Below are positions 26,965-38,650 of a stretch of 64,000 nucleotides of DNA, one piece after another. Origin of the DNA: Druceiella hillmani (lineage: Eukaryota; Arthropoda; Insecta; Lepidoptera; Hepialidae). The stretch's first letter is position 1. The number at the start of each line of letters is the position of its first letter. The stretch lies in assembly GCA_039881145.1 (NCBI GenBank), contig JAYKKI010000005.1, positions 25,809,001 to 25,873,000 of the forward strand. Reading direction: 5' to 3'. The notes under the pieces are model-generated. The model saw nothing but the letters and a program-made list of their open reading frames with translations, ran no database searches and was not told where the DNA came from. Both the position numbers and the translations under genes were made by a program.

Positions 26965-27003
26965 TTAATGTTTAGATTACCTTTTTTGTAATCTAAACAT
27001 TAA
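26965..27003. repeat. 16-bp perfect inverted repeat
   Basis: Arms ttaatgtttagattac (26965-26980) and its exact complement (26988-27003) surround a 7-base loop, ctttttt. It lies just past the relic's 3' end and could be part of a terminator-like or foldback structure; its role is unknown. Confidence 0.7.
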
Positions 27004-27447
27004 TTTTTCATTTAAATGATGAATGTTTTATAACAAATTAATAATGAATGCAGCGTTTTAATTTTTCTTTATTAAAATAAAACCTAGTTATCAATTCCTA
27101 AAAATTATTAAAAAAATTTTCAAAAATATTAAAAGGGTTTTTAGGGTAGAAACAATTAAAAAAAACAGAAAAAATCTGTAAACAATTCAAATTACTTAAT
27201 TGAAAACATCCCAAAACTGTTAACGGGAAAACGTCTATTTGGTCGTTAAATAAAATGATAGCCGGTCAATCTTTTTATGTTACAAAATACCGTCAGATTT
27301 CAATCGCTAATAACTACGAACCTAATAATGTGTTAAAAATGGTTGAACCCACGTCGAATAGAGCATATCTATCCGTGTTTATTATGCTGTATTCAACTTT
27401 CTATGACGTCATCGAACTAGTTTAACTGCATGCACGTGATTGTTACG

Positions 27448-27482
27448 TATATCTTTACATAACGCTATTATGTAAAGATATA
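27448..27482. repeat. 15-bp perfect inverted repeat
   Basis: Arms 27448-27462 (tatatctttacataa) and 27468-27482 around the loop cgcta. Confidence 0.7.
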
Positions 27483-29251
27483 AATTAGTGTGGGGTAAAA
27501 ACGCGTTTAGCTCAGATGTTGATTTTAATGTTCCTGTGTAGAGCTTATGGAGTGCTACTAGGATCTAAAGTGAGATACACAAATATTGGCCGAAATATAA
27601 AAAAAATACATAAATAGAAACATTACAAAGAAAAGTAAAGTTGGCATTTTATGTAAATGGTAAATATGCTTGGAAGTGTAGAAAACGTAATTCAGAAAAA
27701 AGACCGCGTCATAAGGAATGCAACAAATCTTAAAAGTTTAGGACTGATTAAATGTGAGAGTTACAACAGTGTCAAGAAGAAAGGAAAAAAACGACGCAAA
27801 GTTATTACATAGGTGGCCCATCGGGCATACAGTGTCCAGTGACAATCCCCTTATACTATATTATAGAGATCGGTGATATAAATTATATATTAAAACGAAA
27901 CACTTCTTATGATTTTATACTGATGTCTTTACAAAAAATCTACAATGCGGACCCAAACTGAGCCTTTTAGTTTTTTCTTCTATAGTTGCGACAAATGTTC
28001 CCCTAAAGGTTATAAAACCTTTTGGAGATTTTATAAATAAATAAATAAATACAAAATTATCGAAACAGAAAACCACTTTGACTCTATTACTATATGAGCT
28101 TTATAATATAATATAAGAATATGTTTAAATGAAAAAAAACTACTTAAAATGCAAAGTGAAGACCAATATAAATATCAAATTAATATGTTGGTTTTTAAAC
28201 AGAGTCTAATCAATAACTGTACAAATATTAATTAAGTAAAATGTTTCTTCAAACTCGTTAACAACATTAATCTCCTAAACATAAAACATGTTATTTTTCG
28301 TTGGCGTAGTGGGTTAGCTTGAGTAAAAATATAATCATTTCTATGTAGGCTTTCGGCTTCAATGGCAATTAAATTGTGTAGTAGGAAAAAACGGCCACCG
28401 TTATTTTCGCAACATCGTCTTCTAATGGTAGCAGATAATATCGCTGGATTTTGTGATGTAACTTTATAAGTTCATATTGTCTCGATTTAAAACTAGTAAC
28501 GTATCTGTTTTGAAGTACAGTCATAATAAATTATAAAATACCGTCTATATAGAATTATTTGTATTTTAGGTAGTGTTATTAAAATAAGAACGGTCTTTTG
28601 AAAAATGTTCACGTACTCGAAATGAAGTATTTAGAAGATCAGAAATGTGAATCCTTTAAATCATCCATAGTATCCTTTAAAATTTGGCGAGAATAATAAA
28701 AGCGACAAAAAAATATTTCGACCTTTATTTCTGTAACCACTAATACCTGTTAGTAATATTTTTTTTAGTGAATGACCGAATATAAGTTTTCAGGAGTGTG
28801 CTATGATGTATCTCATATACGTCGAGTAGTCGATCTATGAGTGCTAAAGATCGTTTACGGTGTATCATTTATTCTAAATTTTTGTTATCCACATTCAAGG
28901 TAAGCTGTAAATAGTATTTTATAGGTGTATATGACTGAATAACTTTTTCGGTAGTTTCCTTAAATTAGCTATTTTTACGTCGGCGATCAATTCGAGGACG
29001 TTTTTCTTTTACAATTTCGAGAACGTTAAGCTTCCAGAAGCTATCAAATTTACGACGCGTCAGATATCCAAAAAAAGTTCGGAGATATTTAAGTGACATG
29101 TCTGGCAAGGATCAGTCATCAATGTTTTTTTTTCCACCATATACCCCATGATAAGCAAAATATACATTTACTTATATTTTAGTCATTATTTTTTTCATGA
29201 TAGAATGATATATTTTATGATTCTCCACAGAAGTAAATCGGTTAAAATAGC
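27483..29251. other. A+T-rich stretch, nothing recognised
   Basis: No coding family or RNA gene recognised. The taaataaataaataaata tract at about 28035-28052 could be a retroposon tail, but no head could be assigned. Confidence 0.35.
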
Positions 29252-29432
29252 TCGATTAGTATAATTCACGGTATAATTTTCAAGCACACATTTATGCGAG
29301 GCAAAATCAGTACACAAGTCTCATCGTGTGCATAGATAATCGGATAAGCTATATAATAGAGGACATGGATGACGAATTTGAGGCAGCTGCGTGATGAATG
29401 GTGCCATTCACATGCGGCGCAACTTAAGCAAT
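29252..29432. repeat. Dispersed repeat family R1, copy 1
   Basis: Shares an ordered series of blocks with 34478-34665: cggtataattt, gcgaggcaaaatcag, ctcatc..gt/atccatagat, gaggc, gtgatgaatg, gccatt. Divergence is substantial. No coding capacity. It is probably an old nonautonomous element. Confidence 0.65.
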
Positions 29433-29872
29433 AATATATGTATTTGGGAATATACCCGTTGTTATATGGGATATTTCATACCATAACGTGTTCTATGTTA
29501 TATGGGACTTGTTATATTAGTGTACGTGACTAGTACGTTAGCACCACCAACATGAATGATGGAGAAAATTTAGTAGAGAGAGAGGAAACTCACACCTCTG
29601 ATGTTAAAAGTGACATGTCGTAGACAAAGTATTCTCCACACTCTTTTGAAAAAGTGTTGTTTGTTTGAAATTATTTTTCATAGTCTTTTGGCTAATAAAT
29701 TGTACACAATATGTCTTCATACCCAATTATATTGTTAATTTATCACCAATATCTTCACCCTGCTTTATGACGGTTTCAACAAAATTACTGGCACTCTTGT
29801 ACGAATAAAAAGTTTCCAAGTTGGCATTGCTTGAATAACAAATTTTTCAAATTAAAATCTGGTATATATGTG

Positions 29873-29876
<4 letters not shown>

Positions 29877-29914
<38 letters not shown>
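29877..29914. repeat. (TA)n microsatellite
   Basis: A TA run abutting the outer end of the gypsy LTR, so the element appears to have inserted next to or within a TA tract. Confidence 0.93.
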
Positions 29915-29916
<2 letters not shown>

Positions 29917-29917
<1 letters not shown>

Positions 29918-30270
29918 GTGTTTCTAATTCTTATCCTTGGATAATATGGTGAACAGTAAAACTATAGCATTGAGTTGCTCTGAAAAGAGATTTATTACAT
30001 AAACAAATGTTTACACTTTTACAAAACAATTTATAACGTTAATTAATCACAAACTCACCTGAAAAGAGAAACAACATTTAAAGCTATTGCTTCACTAGTT
30101 CGTATCAATTAAGTATTAAAATATTATACTGTATCATATTATAATTCATTGATCGTTTCTAAGAACATAACCTATTTTTCTATCGTGGCGTGGCGACATG
30201 TCCAAGTGACAGCTAGCACAGATCATATGCAAACTTCATGCTGAATGAAGTGTCACTCACTTCGTTTACA
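29917..30270 (-). mobile_element. 3' LTR of a Ty3/gypsy retrotransposon
   Basis: On the minus strand it begins TGTAAACGAAGTGAGTGACA immediately after a purine tract and ends ...TTAGAAACACA, giving 354 bp with TG...CA ends. A minus-strand AATAAA lies at about 29997-29992. Its position directly downstream of the pol stop identifies it as the 3' LTR. No 5' LTR is present in the window. Confidence 0.75.
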
Positions 30271-30290
30271 TCTCCCCCCCCCCTCCATAG
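30271..30290 (-). other. Polypurine tract
   Basis: On the minus strand, ctatggagg followed by a long G run and aga directly abuts the LTR's TG. This is the expected position and composition for the plus-strand DNA priming site of an LTR retrotransposon. It lies only 8 bp downstream of the pol stop, leaving no room for an envelope gene. Confidence 0.75.
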
Positions 30291-30297
30291 GTAATTA

Positions 30298-31946
30298 TCA
30301 AAATTTTAACGTATTACTACCAATGGAACGAGTTTTGTTATGTGGAAAAGGTTTGACTGTACCTTTTTGTGTCCCCTTGTTTACTTTGTAAATTGAATTA
30401 GATATTTTCTCTATAATTTGATATGGACCAATTTTCAAGTCATCTAGTTTTTTTCGGTTTAACCGATTTCCGTTTTCAACATATACTAAATCTCCGACTT
30501 CAAATTCATAATTTTTTTTGTTTATTATAATTATGTGATTTTATACTATTTTCTAAGGCAATCTTCCGGTCTCGTATTAAATGTTGATTCTGTAATTTAT
30601 TTTGTTTCAGTTCGTTTGGTAGAATGTCCACACTTTTTCCCTGCAGTAAATATTTTGGGGAGAACCCTGTCACATTATGTTCGGTTTCGTTATATTTGTT
30701 TGTGCATTTGTGAGCAATGGTAGTCCAAGCGATCTTATCTCTTTTTTCATTAATTTTACAACGAATTTTATTAACCAATGTTTGGTTTAATCTTTCGTTC
30801 AATCCATTAGAAAATGGTGCATTTACTGCAGTGAACACTATAGGTATACCTTCCTTTTCTAAAAAATACTTAAATTCTTTTGAATTTATACCCGGATATT
30901 GGTCTGACAGAATCAAGTCTATTTTATAACCTTGTGTTACTCTTTGGACTAGTTTTATAAAGTCTTTGATGTCAAAATGTAGGCGTAACGAGTGAAGTGA
31001 TCTACTAGAAGATGTAAATTCGTTTTTATTGAACGTGCACCACCAAATCCACCTATGGTATCTATAGACACTATTTCGAACGGATGTGTGGCTGGTCCTA
31101 AGTGAGACATTAGTCCAAACTTGTATGCTCCTCTTGATTTATTTTTTATACAAACGTCACAGTTTTCGCATATTTTTTTTATGTTGTCTAACAAATGTTT
31201 AGCTTGATAAAAGGGTTATATTTTTTTTCTACTTGTTGTTTTCCTATGTGGCAATAGTAGTGATGAACTTGTTTTGTAATATGTTTACTAAAGTCTTCAG
31301 TTAGTATAATCTTTTCATGTTTTCCAATCTTTTTATAATATATATTATTTTTATAAATAAGTTTATTTATATTCTCTTTTATATCTTCGTTTTTATTTTG
31401 ATCTTGTTGTATATCTTCTATTTTGATAAAATTAACTACTTTTAAACTACTTTCTTCATTTTCATCTGGTTCTAACACTGGGTTTCTGCTTAAGGTATCT
31501 GCCTCTATATTATATTTTCCCGGAGAATATATTATTTTAAAATTGAATTGCGACAAATAAAACGTAAGATCTCCCAGTTCTTCATCCGTTCTGACTTTTA
31601 TATTCATTTTTTCTAATTGTTTGTGATCTGAAAAAACCGTGAATGTTTTTCCAATAAGCCAATGTTGTCAGTATTTAACCGCCTCTTTTATAGCCAGACA
31701 CTCAAGATATATAGCTTTTCTCTGTTTTTGGGAAATGTTTAATTTTTTGGAAAAATATGCGCAAGGTTTTTCATCACCATTGGGTTGAATTTGTTTTAAG
31801 ATTGCAGCTATGCCTTGTATGCTAGCATCTGTATAAATATTGATTGGTAAGTCTGTATCAAAGATTGCTAGGATTGGTTTTGAGCAAAGTAGTTTTTTTA
31901 TAGTATCAAATGATTCTTGACATTTATCGGACCAGACAAATTTTTC
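30298..31946 (-). pseudogene. pol: gypsy pol fragment: RT tail, RNase H, integrase
   Basis: From 31946 the minus strand encodes the RT/RNase H junction, then RNase H (IYTDASIQGIAAIL near 31840; YFSKKLNISQKQRKAIYLEC), SPGKYNIEADTLSR near 31510, an HHCC zinc finger (HHYYCHIG; CENCDVC), an integrase core with Asp in VSIDTIGG (about 31060) and ILSDQYPG (about 30910), and Glu in NGLNERLNQT (about 30800). The C-terminal GDLVYVENGNRLNRKKLD module ends at a TGA at 30300-30298. The three integrase acidic residues are present. Inactivation comes from a stop near 31667 (Trp to stop after VKY), frameshifts near 31190 and 30940, and loss of the N-terminal two thirds. Decay is mild, so the insertion is fairly young. 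Confidence 0.85.
31694..31856. repeat. Left arm of a perfect 163-bp inverted repeat (RNase H)
   Basis: Base-for-base reverse complement of 32021-32183, checked block by block. This arm is part of the pol relic on the minus strand and encodes the RNase H active-site region. The spacer (31857-32020) is 164 bp and mostly A+T-rich. Confidence 0.95.
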
Positions 31947-32020
31947 TCAAAATCAATGAATTATAATATGTATATATGAATTATATATTGTGTATTATAT
32001 ATGAATAATATGTATATATT

Positions 32021-32183
32021 ACAGACTTACCAATCAATATTTATACAGATGCTAGCATACAAGGCATAGCTGCAATCTTAAAACAAATTCAACCCAATGG
32101 TGATGAAAAACCTTGCGCATATTTTTCCAAAAAATTAAACATTTCCCAAAAACAGAGAAAAGCTATATATCTTGAGTGTCTGG
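32021..32183 (+). repeat. Right arm of the perfect inverted repeat (RNase H fragment, reversed)
   Basis: The same RNase H segment as 31694-31856 but on the plus strand, ending abruptly at ...gtctgg before a (TA)n tract. Because the arms are identical, the foldback arose very recently, by gene conversion, or by an assembly error. A 19-bp word, atcaatgaattataatatg, at about 31957-31976 also matches the element's LTR in reversed orientation. Confidence 0.95.
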
Positions 32184-32189
32184 CCTGAA

Positions 32190-32190
32190 T

Positions 32191-32250
<60 letters not shown>
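32190..32250. repeat. (TA)n microsatellite
   Basis: A TA run of about 60 bp with one TACA interruption, abutting the foldback arm. Confidence 0.95.
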
Positions 32251-32252
<2 letters not shown>

Positions 32253-32718
32253 TAATAAATTTAAAGTTTTATTTTTTCAACTCTCAAACCATAATATCCT
32301 TGTACCTACTAAAATATGATTTTTTTTTATTAATTTTGAAATTTTTAATATAAATTTGGTTTATTTTTGGAATTATTGTGATGTTGGATATGGTTTATTT
32401 CTAATATCTTCAATTACGGTATTTAGCTATAATACAACATATAACATATAAAATGTAGTGTTTATATATCCTGCCCCCTCACTACCTCTGCTATCAGCAC
32501 AATGCTTCTTAAAGCAAACAATCCATTACCCTTTTCTAGCACTCTTCTAATAACCAAATCATGGCAACTCAACGCGGTTGCCTTTGCCTGTGAGTGCGAT
32601 TTACTTCCAGTTTTTTTTTCTTTATTCTTGTAATTGTATTCCTATAATGGCTTCAAATATTACATAAACAAGAAGAAGGACTGACATATGATAAATTATA
32701 CACACTTGCTCTGAAGTT

Positions 32719-33530
32719 GTGCAAACAAAATTATCCTCAGTGAAAGAAGAGGTGAGTCTATTTTTTCAATACAAAAGTGTGACCAACAAAGTAAATAGAG
32801 AATCGGCGTCATTAACTGCTGGTGATATGATTGTTTTGTGGCAAATTCCTACCAAAGAAAAGCAACATATTAACACAAAAACAATCAAATATTTCAACGA
32901 ATTTAAAAAAAAAAGGAAAATAAGCAAAGGGTACAGCAGCAAAGGAAAAGAAAACAAGTGGCAATAAAATTTAAAGATTTTATTCAATGCATCTCACCTT
33001 AATGCTCTAAATATGATGGCCATTGATGAAGATAAGCAATTTCTTTTGAACCAAAAGGAAATGAGCCGTCTAGGACGAATCAATAACATGGATAAACATT
33101 ATGCAAGAAAACTTGATAAAGTATTAGAAAAAGAAACTGAATTAAAAAAAATAAAAGAAAAGGAAAAAGAAGCAATAAATAGACTGAGAAATGGAATTTA
33201 TCATCATTTTCAGCTATTTATTCTGCAGATGACAGAAGTGATAATGACGTGAGTCAAAGTCGTACTTATTCTCTTCGGCCAGGACTCAATTTAACCAAAG
33301 ATTTTTTAACACTGCGGAAAGGAGGCTGAAAAATAATCCTTGATTCTAATTTAGCTACTAGACACTACGTCGCTAAGTCTACTGGCGGAAAAGCAACCGC
33401 TGTTTTGGCCTGTACACCCAAAAGTATGGGCTGTAATAAGTCACAATATAACGTTAACTATTCTTCTATACGTAGCCAAAGAATGGATATTAGAAAGCAG
33501 CTTGCTAAGTCTATAAAACCTGGCGAAAAA
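32719..33530 (+). pseudogene. Relic of an uncharacterised transposon-associated protein family, copy 2
   Basis: Plus-strand fragments: an 82-codon frame at 32719-32967 (Lys-rich), then MMAIDEDKQFLLNQKEMSRL from 33013, a charged coiled-coil-like segment (about residues 25-70), and near 33450-33520 VNYSSIRSQRMDIRKQLAKS. The last stretch matches SSIRPQRLENRKSIAESLK of the 25.8-kb relic, so both derive from one family. This copy keeps the N-terminal half and the other keeps the C-terminal half. Stops and shifts near 32967, 33250 and 33330 disable it. Confidence 0.55.
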
Positions 33531-33797
33531 ACAAATTTCTTTTGATTTCATATATTCCGATAATACCTACATATTTTCCATTCTAGAAATAGCTTTTGCT
33601 ATGACGTTTATCAAGACTCAAAGACACATGTTAAGCATTACAAGTGTATATTTAAAAAAAACAGGTTTTTCTCATGGGCAGCTTTGTGTGGCATGCTCAC
33701 ATATATCCAGCTCATAAAATCTTTACGTTCTACCAAAATATGGTAAAATAAAAAACATAGTATACAGAACTATATTAACATAGACAAGATATTCTGC

Positions 33798-33943
33798 AGT
33801 CATACTCATTAACATTTTTGACGATCGTCAACAGGTGATAATAACAATCGGCAAATGTCGAGCATTTTATTGACAGCCTTTTACAATTGTCAAAAGCAAC
33901 CTGACGATCGTTCGTGTCGATGACAAATAATGAGCATAGCTTT
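33798..33943. mobile_element. Possible ~145-bp MITE with terminal inverted repeats
   Basis: The left end, atactcattaacatttttga, is followed by cgatcgtcaacaggt. The right end, read inward on the minus strand, begins atgctcattatttgtc and contains gatcgtcaggt. The interior has further ttgac/gtcaa pairs. Arms are imperfect and no target duplication is certain. Confidence 0.45.
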
Positions 33944-34477
33944 AGGCAATATTATAAGCAAACTTTTACATTCAATGTAAAAAATTATTGAAGTTTATGA
34001 AAATTATGCAAAAATCCAACACTAATTCGATATGACCAAAAATTCTCAACAAAAATAAATTGACTTCATATTTATATGGCCTACGGAGTAATCATGTAAG
34101 GCAGACTTTCTATACATTTCATAGTACGGTAGATGGGAAAAGGTATACATAAATAAAGATAACGTAACATTTCACAACGGAGCTCATTGCAATTCGGTAG
34201 CTAAAATTTACGTTATTCACATACTGATCTTCCACCAAGCTTTGACAATTTGACTGACTTTGAAATTGGCCCAATATTTTTTAAATAAATCAGAAACATA
34301 CTTTCCTATAAACAGGGTAACCACAGAACTCCCTTTTTTTCATATTTCAAATCAATGTGTTAAATAATATCCTCAGTAAAAGAAATGAGTTCAGTTCGAT
34401 TAGAACCGTGTCATAACTACGACATCCGCTCAGTAATTTAAAATAAGTATTTTAAAATATTCAGTTACAAAAAACAT

Positions 34478-34665
34478 AATCGATTGGTACAATTTGCGGT
34501 ATAATTTATATGCAACGCGAGGCAAAATCAGAATATAACTCTCATCATATCCATAGATCATCGTACGAATAACACGATACAAAAAAAACGCGACCCGGAC
34601 ACATGAAGCATTGGAGGCGGTCATGTGATGAATGACGCCATTAGTGACGCGTGTTGATGTATCTG
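34478..34665. repeat. Dispersed repeat family R1, copy 2
   Basis: Diverged, same-orientation counterpart of 29252-29432; shared words include cggtataattt, gcgaggcaaaatcag and tgtgatgaatg.gccatt. Confidence 0.65.
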
Positions 34666-34669
34666 CGCT

Positions 34670-35577
34670 ACTAGAACAAAAAAATCATGTTTGGCAAAAT
34701 GTATTTTTTATTTCAAATATATTATAGGAGAATATGCCCTTTATTATACTAAATTTTATTCATTTGGAGTGTGATTGTGGTGATAATAAAAGAAGCATGA
34801 CTAATGAAAAAAGATGAGCAGAGAAATAGAAATTATGTAATGGAAAAAATGGCCTGCTTTAAAAAAGATATTCCCTATTCTTATTCGAATGAAATATTAA
34901 AATGTTTATTGAAATATTATTTTTTTTCCAAAAGGCCTAGGAAATATATAAATAGCAGTTGAAAAAAATTCCCACATGGGCATGTGGAAATTCATTGAAA
35001 AAAAATCCTTAAATAAAGCATAAATCTGTTTATTCTATATTTTCCTATAACACAAAAATAATAATTTGATGGAAAATAGGAGTTTTAATTTCTACATTCA
35101 TTTTGTTACCAATTGGCAGAACCATTGTTAACCATGTAAATTAGGATGACCATCTTATAGACTGTGAAATGGCGATGTCGATGAAATTTTGTGGTAAAAC
35201 TTTTCGTAACCGTTATTTCAAACATAATTTCATGGGTGAAATTGTAACTGTTTTAAATAACTTGTAATAAATGTTCCAACACTAGTTTATTTTGTCACAC
35301 CTGTTGAACCATTATACAAATTAACAGTAGTAATTATATTAACATTTTAAATAGCTTTCTTTCATTAAGCTTATATTATCAATCTTTGATGTGAAAAGTC
35401 ATTTGTTACGCAGTTATTATTACTTTAATACTGACTATTGATAATATTTTTAAATTATCTTCTTTATAATAAGATTAATTCTATAATAGTCCTCTTGAAT
35501 TATAAGAACTATCATAATTATTACACCAAAATTTATATTTCACCGCTTCTTTCTTTTTTGAAATTCGTGAAATTTAA
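34670..35577. other. A+T-rich spacer, nothing recognised
   Basis: No coding, RNA or repeat signal that I can support. Confidence 0.4.
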
Positions 35578-35652
35578 TGGTATCATCATTTATTCAATGG
35601 TATCGTCAGTCGATATCATTTATTTAATGGTATCATCAGTCGATATTAGATA
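35578..35652. repeat. Short tandem repeat, 30-bp unit
   Basis: Units beginning aatggtatcrtcagtcgata and ending tcatttattt occur about 2.5 times. The first unit lacks the 10-bp cagtcgatat insertion. Confidence 0.8.
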
Positions 35653-36189
35653 TACAGGGTAATTACCGTCATGCGCATCATGTTGGTTTCTACGATATAT
35701 TTGCATAAGTAATCTTGTTATAGGCAAAAAACAAAGAACCATTGCAAATTGAATTAATGAATACAAAAATTAGATAATGTGATTGCATTTGATACGTTAC
35801 TACTATGTGCATTTTGACATCCTTACGTATGTATGTAAATTCTAATTATATCTTAACTCGTTTAGAATTTAGAGCCTTTGAAGTACGGACATATGGATGA
35901 AGGAACGGGCAGGCAGATGAATGAACGGTCCTGATATACACTTTGACCCTGTTGGCACCTTAAAACTTATCTATTGCACTTTAATGCGTTATTCTATCCT
36001 TATAAAGCCACGCCCAAATAATATTAACTATATTTTCGGAAAGGGAAGTTTTGTTTGCAAACAATATGATACTTTAATAATATGAAATACTACAATCTCA
36101 TTCAACCGCTCCCTGCATGTTATTGTGACATGATTAATTTTTATTCGATATCCCGTATAATTTTAAAACGATTTAAGTGCTCAGCTCTG

Positions 36190-37450
36190 TTTGGCGACGT
36201 TGGAATAATCTTTTAAAATATTTCTGGTACTTTTTGTTATTTCTGATACTAGATAAAAGTGATGTAATTAAGAATGGTAACGCTATTCAAAACGTAGGAA
36301 AATATCAAAGAAAATCAACAAAATAATTGAAAATATTTTAATTATATCAATAATAGTGAACCTTCTTTTCGGATGACAATAAACAAAAGAAACACCAAGT
36401 AACAAAGAATTTGAATAGTACTCATGAAAATATTGCATTGAATTTGAAAAACTGGACTATTTTGTCGGATAAATTATAACTGAAAGCTAAATTAATGGAG
36501 TTGTCAAATATGATAGAACATGACTTACTCACATTATTATTGCACATGATAAATGCAGTAAAGTTTAGCAATAATAACGTCCTACATCCATTCAATACCT
36601 CACAAAAACAACACTACCCCAATTTAGTCGACAATTATAAATTGGTACCTAACCTTAAATTATTACCTTTGTCACTAGATTAAGATCAAGTTTGGACTGG
36701 CATATCTGAAATGAGAAACTATTACTCTAATGACAACAATTAATTTAATATTAAATCTACAAATAGGTAACGTTTAAGACCTTCCATTGCCCACAATATA
36801 TAATTCAACAAATTCCAAATCTTGTGAAAGTACAATCCCTTCAAATAGGTAAAGATAATAACTATTCTCATAATTTAGATAATTTAAGAAATAGTAAAAT
36901 TGTTAATAATCATGTCTAATTATGTGACATGACTAACATTTACTCTAGTTCTGCTAACCTAACTTGTGAAAGTGAAATGATTTCCAAATTTTCTGCAGCA
37001 AAATTTTGAAAACGCATTTTTATAATTTTTAGAAAACAAAAATATCAATAGATTACTCTAAAGAAATTTCAATGAAAAAGATATAATGAGAACGGCTATA
37101 ATCGATATACCAATTGAATGTACTGACTGTTTTAAAAGAGGACAATTACTTGCTAAATATAATATCAAATTCAGAGAAACCCATTAAACTGAAATTTTGA
37201 CACAATGAACGATACACTTTACAATCCATAAAAAGACAAAGGCATTAAACTTAACACATCTGCTGCAAATTTAAAGAACATCAAATTAGATTTCTTTAAA
37301 GAAAATGGTAAAATATTTGAGGAAATTACAAATAAGCTAGATGCGATAAGTAAACTTCACATCTTAGAAAATGGGCAGTATTATTCATATACCACTATCT
37401 GTATATTCTTAAGGACTGTATTCTATATTACCTATGAGATTATGTAAATA
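36190..37450 (+). pseudogene. Envelope (F-like) gene relic, plus strand
   Basis: Plus-strand fragments follow the layout of insect errantivirus envelope proteins: a fusion-peptide-like segment near 36190-36260, a helical region, then a 62-codon open block (36495-36683) resembling the conserved central domain of that family. A Cys-containing region lies near 36780-37000. The pre-anchor helix lies near 37255-37375, followed by a short Tyr-rich stretch and a hydrophobic anchor at about 37380-37440. Several stops and frame changes interrupt it. A likely LTR follows about 170 bp downstream, consistent with env being the last gene of a retroelement. No pol precedes it here. Confidence 0.7.
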
Positions 37451-37619
37451 CAAACATAAATATAAATGTAAATACAAACATAACTATCTAGATAGAACTA
37501 TAATAACGTAGAATCTGAACATGCTTCTGGTACAGATACAATCAATTACTTGTACTGACGCCTACTGATTATCACGTAAACTTCCACAAGTATGTAAGTT
37601 TATTCTTCAAACGTGAAGC

Positions 37620-37935
37620 TGTTACACCCTATACTTGCTAGCAGTAATGCTTTCTCAGCACGACTTTCATTATTCCCATATTAACAAAATAAAATCAATT
37701 TGCCTTTCAGAGCTTCATATTACCAAAATGAAGCCCTTTTCTCAGGCTCATCAGCGAACTCCCCTCCCAAATGCCTCAGTACTTCTTATCCTTTATAAAC
37801 CTAAGACGGACGCCCCGCGGGGCTCAAACAATCTCAGTTTAATTTGGTTCTTATTCCGCATAAATCATAATCTAGTCTAACTTAATATTTACTTACTGCA
37901 AATAAATTTGATTGTAATAATTTTAATAATAATAC
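37620..37935 (+). mobile_element. Probable LTR downstream of the envelope relic
   Basis: Starts TGTTACACCC after the env relic. It contains TATAAA at 37794-37799, a perfect GC palindrome, GCCCCGCGGGGC, at 37812-37823, an arthropod initiator match TCAGTT at 37834-37839, and AATAAA at 37901-37906. The promoter-to-poly(A) order and the ~110-bp R-like interval are typical of an LTR. There is no clear polypurine tract and the 3' boundary is a guess. No partner LTR is seen in the window. Confidence 0.5.
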
Positions 37936-38454
37936 ATAACTCAATATTCAATTTTTCTTTTACAGAGTTATATTTTAAAGTCGTCAGAATAGTATATTGA
38001 TATCAGCTTGTTTCGAGATAATCTGATTCAAGTAAATATTGCCTAGTTATATAACATTATGTTGGATATTATAAACCAATTTAAACTAAAAACTCAAGTC
38101 CATTTATAGGTCTTAATTTAAAAACAAATATGTAATGATTAACGTGGTACTTATAGCGGATTCCATGTTTAATTTTAAATACCTACATAAAAGTGAATAT
38201 CAGAAAATTATTTTTGAAAAGAATAAAAGAAGTGAATGAGATGTTGAGTATACGTATCTCATGAATTTCTTTAAATAATATGGAAATATAAACAATGGTG
38301 GACGATGAAATCATAATTACAAGGAACGTTTTTAGCATAATGGGATGATGGTCATGATATTTTTCCTGATACAGCACGATTTTTTTATAATAATTAAATT
38401 ATTCTTAACCCTTAAAATTAAGATGAAAATTACTTGATATACTAATATTAACAT

Positions 38455-38650
38455 AATATGTGATAACCGTGATTTGTTGAATTGATCTGATGTAAGGATC
38501 CGAATTCAATTCTTGGCCATTCGTTGAATGGAATTTGACTAACATTCTGATTGGCTGTAAGATATTCCCTCAGTAGCGATAAATCTGTCCTAATGTATAA
38601 ATTGTGTACGCTAAAATATGTCAATAAATAAATAATGTACATCGAAATTA
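38455..38650 (+). mobile_element. SINE-like retroposon, copy 1
   Basis: Shares a tRNA-like B-box region (ccgaattcaattcttggcc) and a body with 61140-61335. The common body reads ctgattggctgtaagat, then tagcgataaatctg, then atgta..aatt, and ends in an AATAAATAAATAAT tail. The A-box half is poorly preserved. The direction is set by the B box and tail. Confidence 0.65.

Larger units (their letters stand above)
29917..31946 (-). mobile_element. 5'-truncated Ty3/gypsy retrotransposon
   Basis: Order on the minus strand: end of reverse transcriptase, RNase H, zinc finger, integrase, polypurine tract, LTR. Gag, protease, most of reverse transcriptase, the primer-binding site and the 5' LTR are missing. 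Homology stops near 31946 in A+T-rich sequence, and beyond it lies an inverted copy of part of the same element (32021-32183). Confidence 0.85.
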
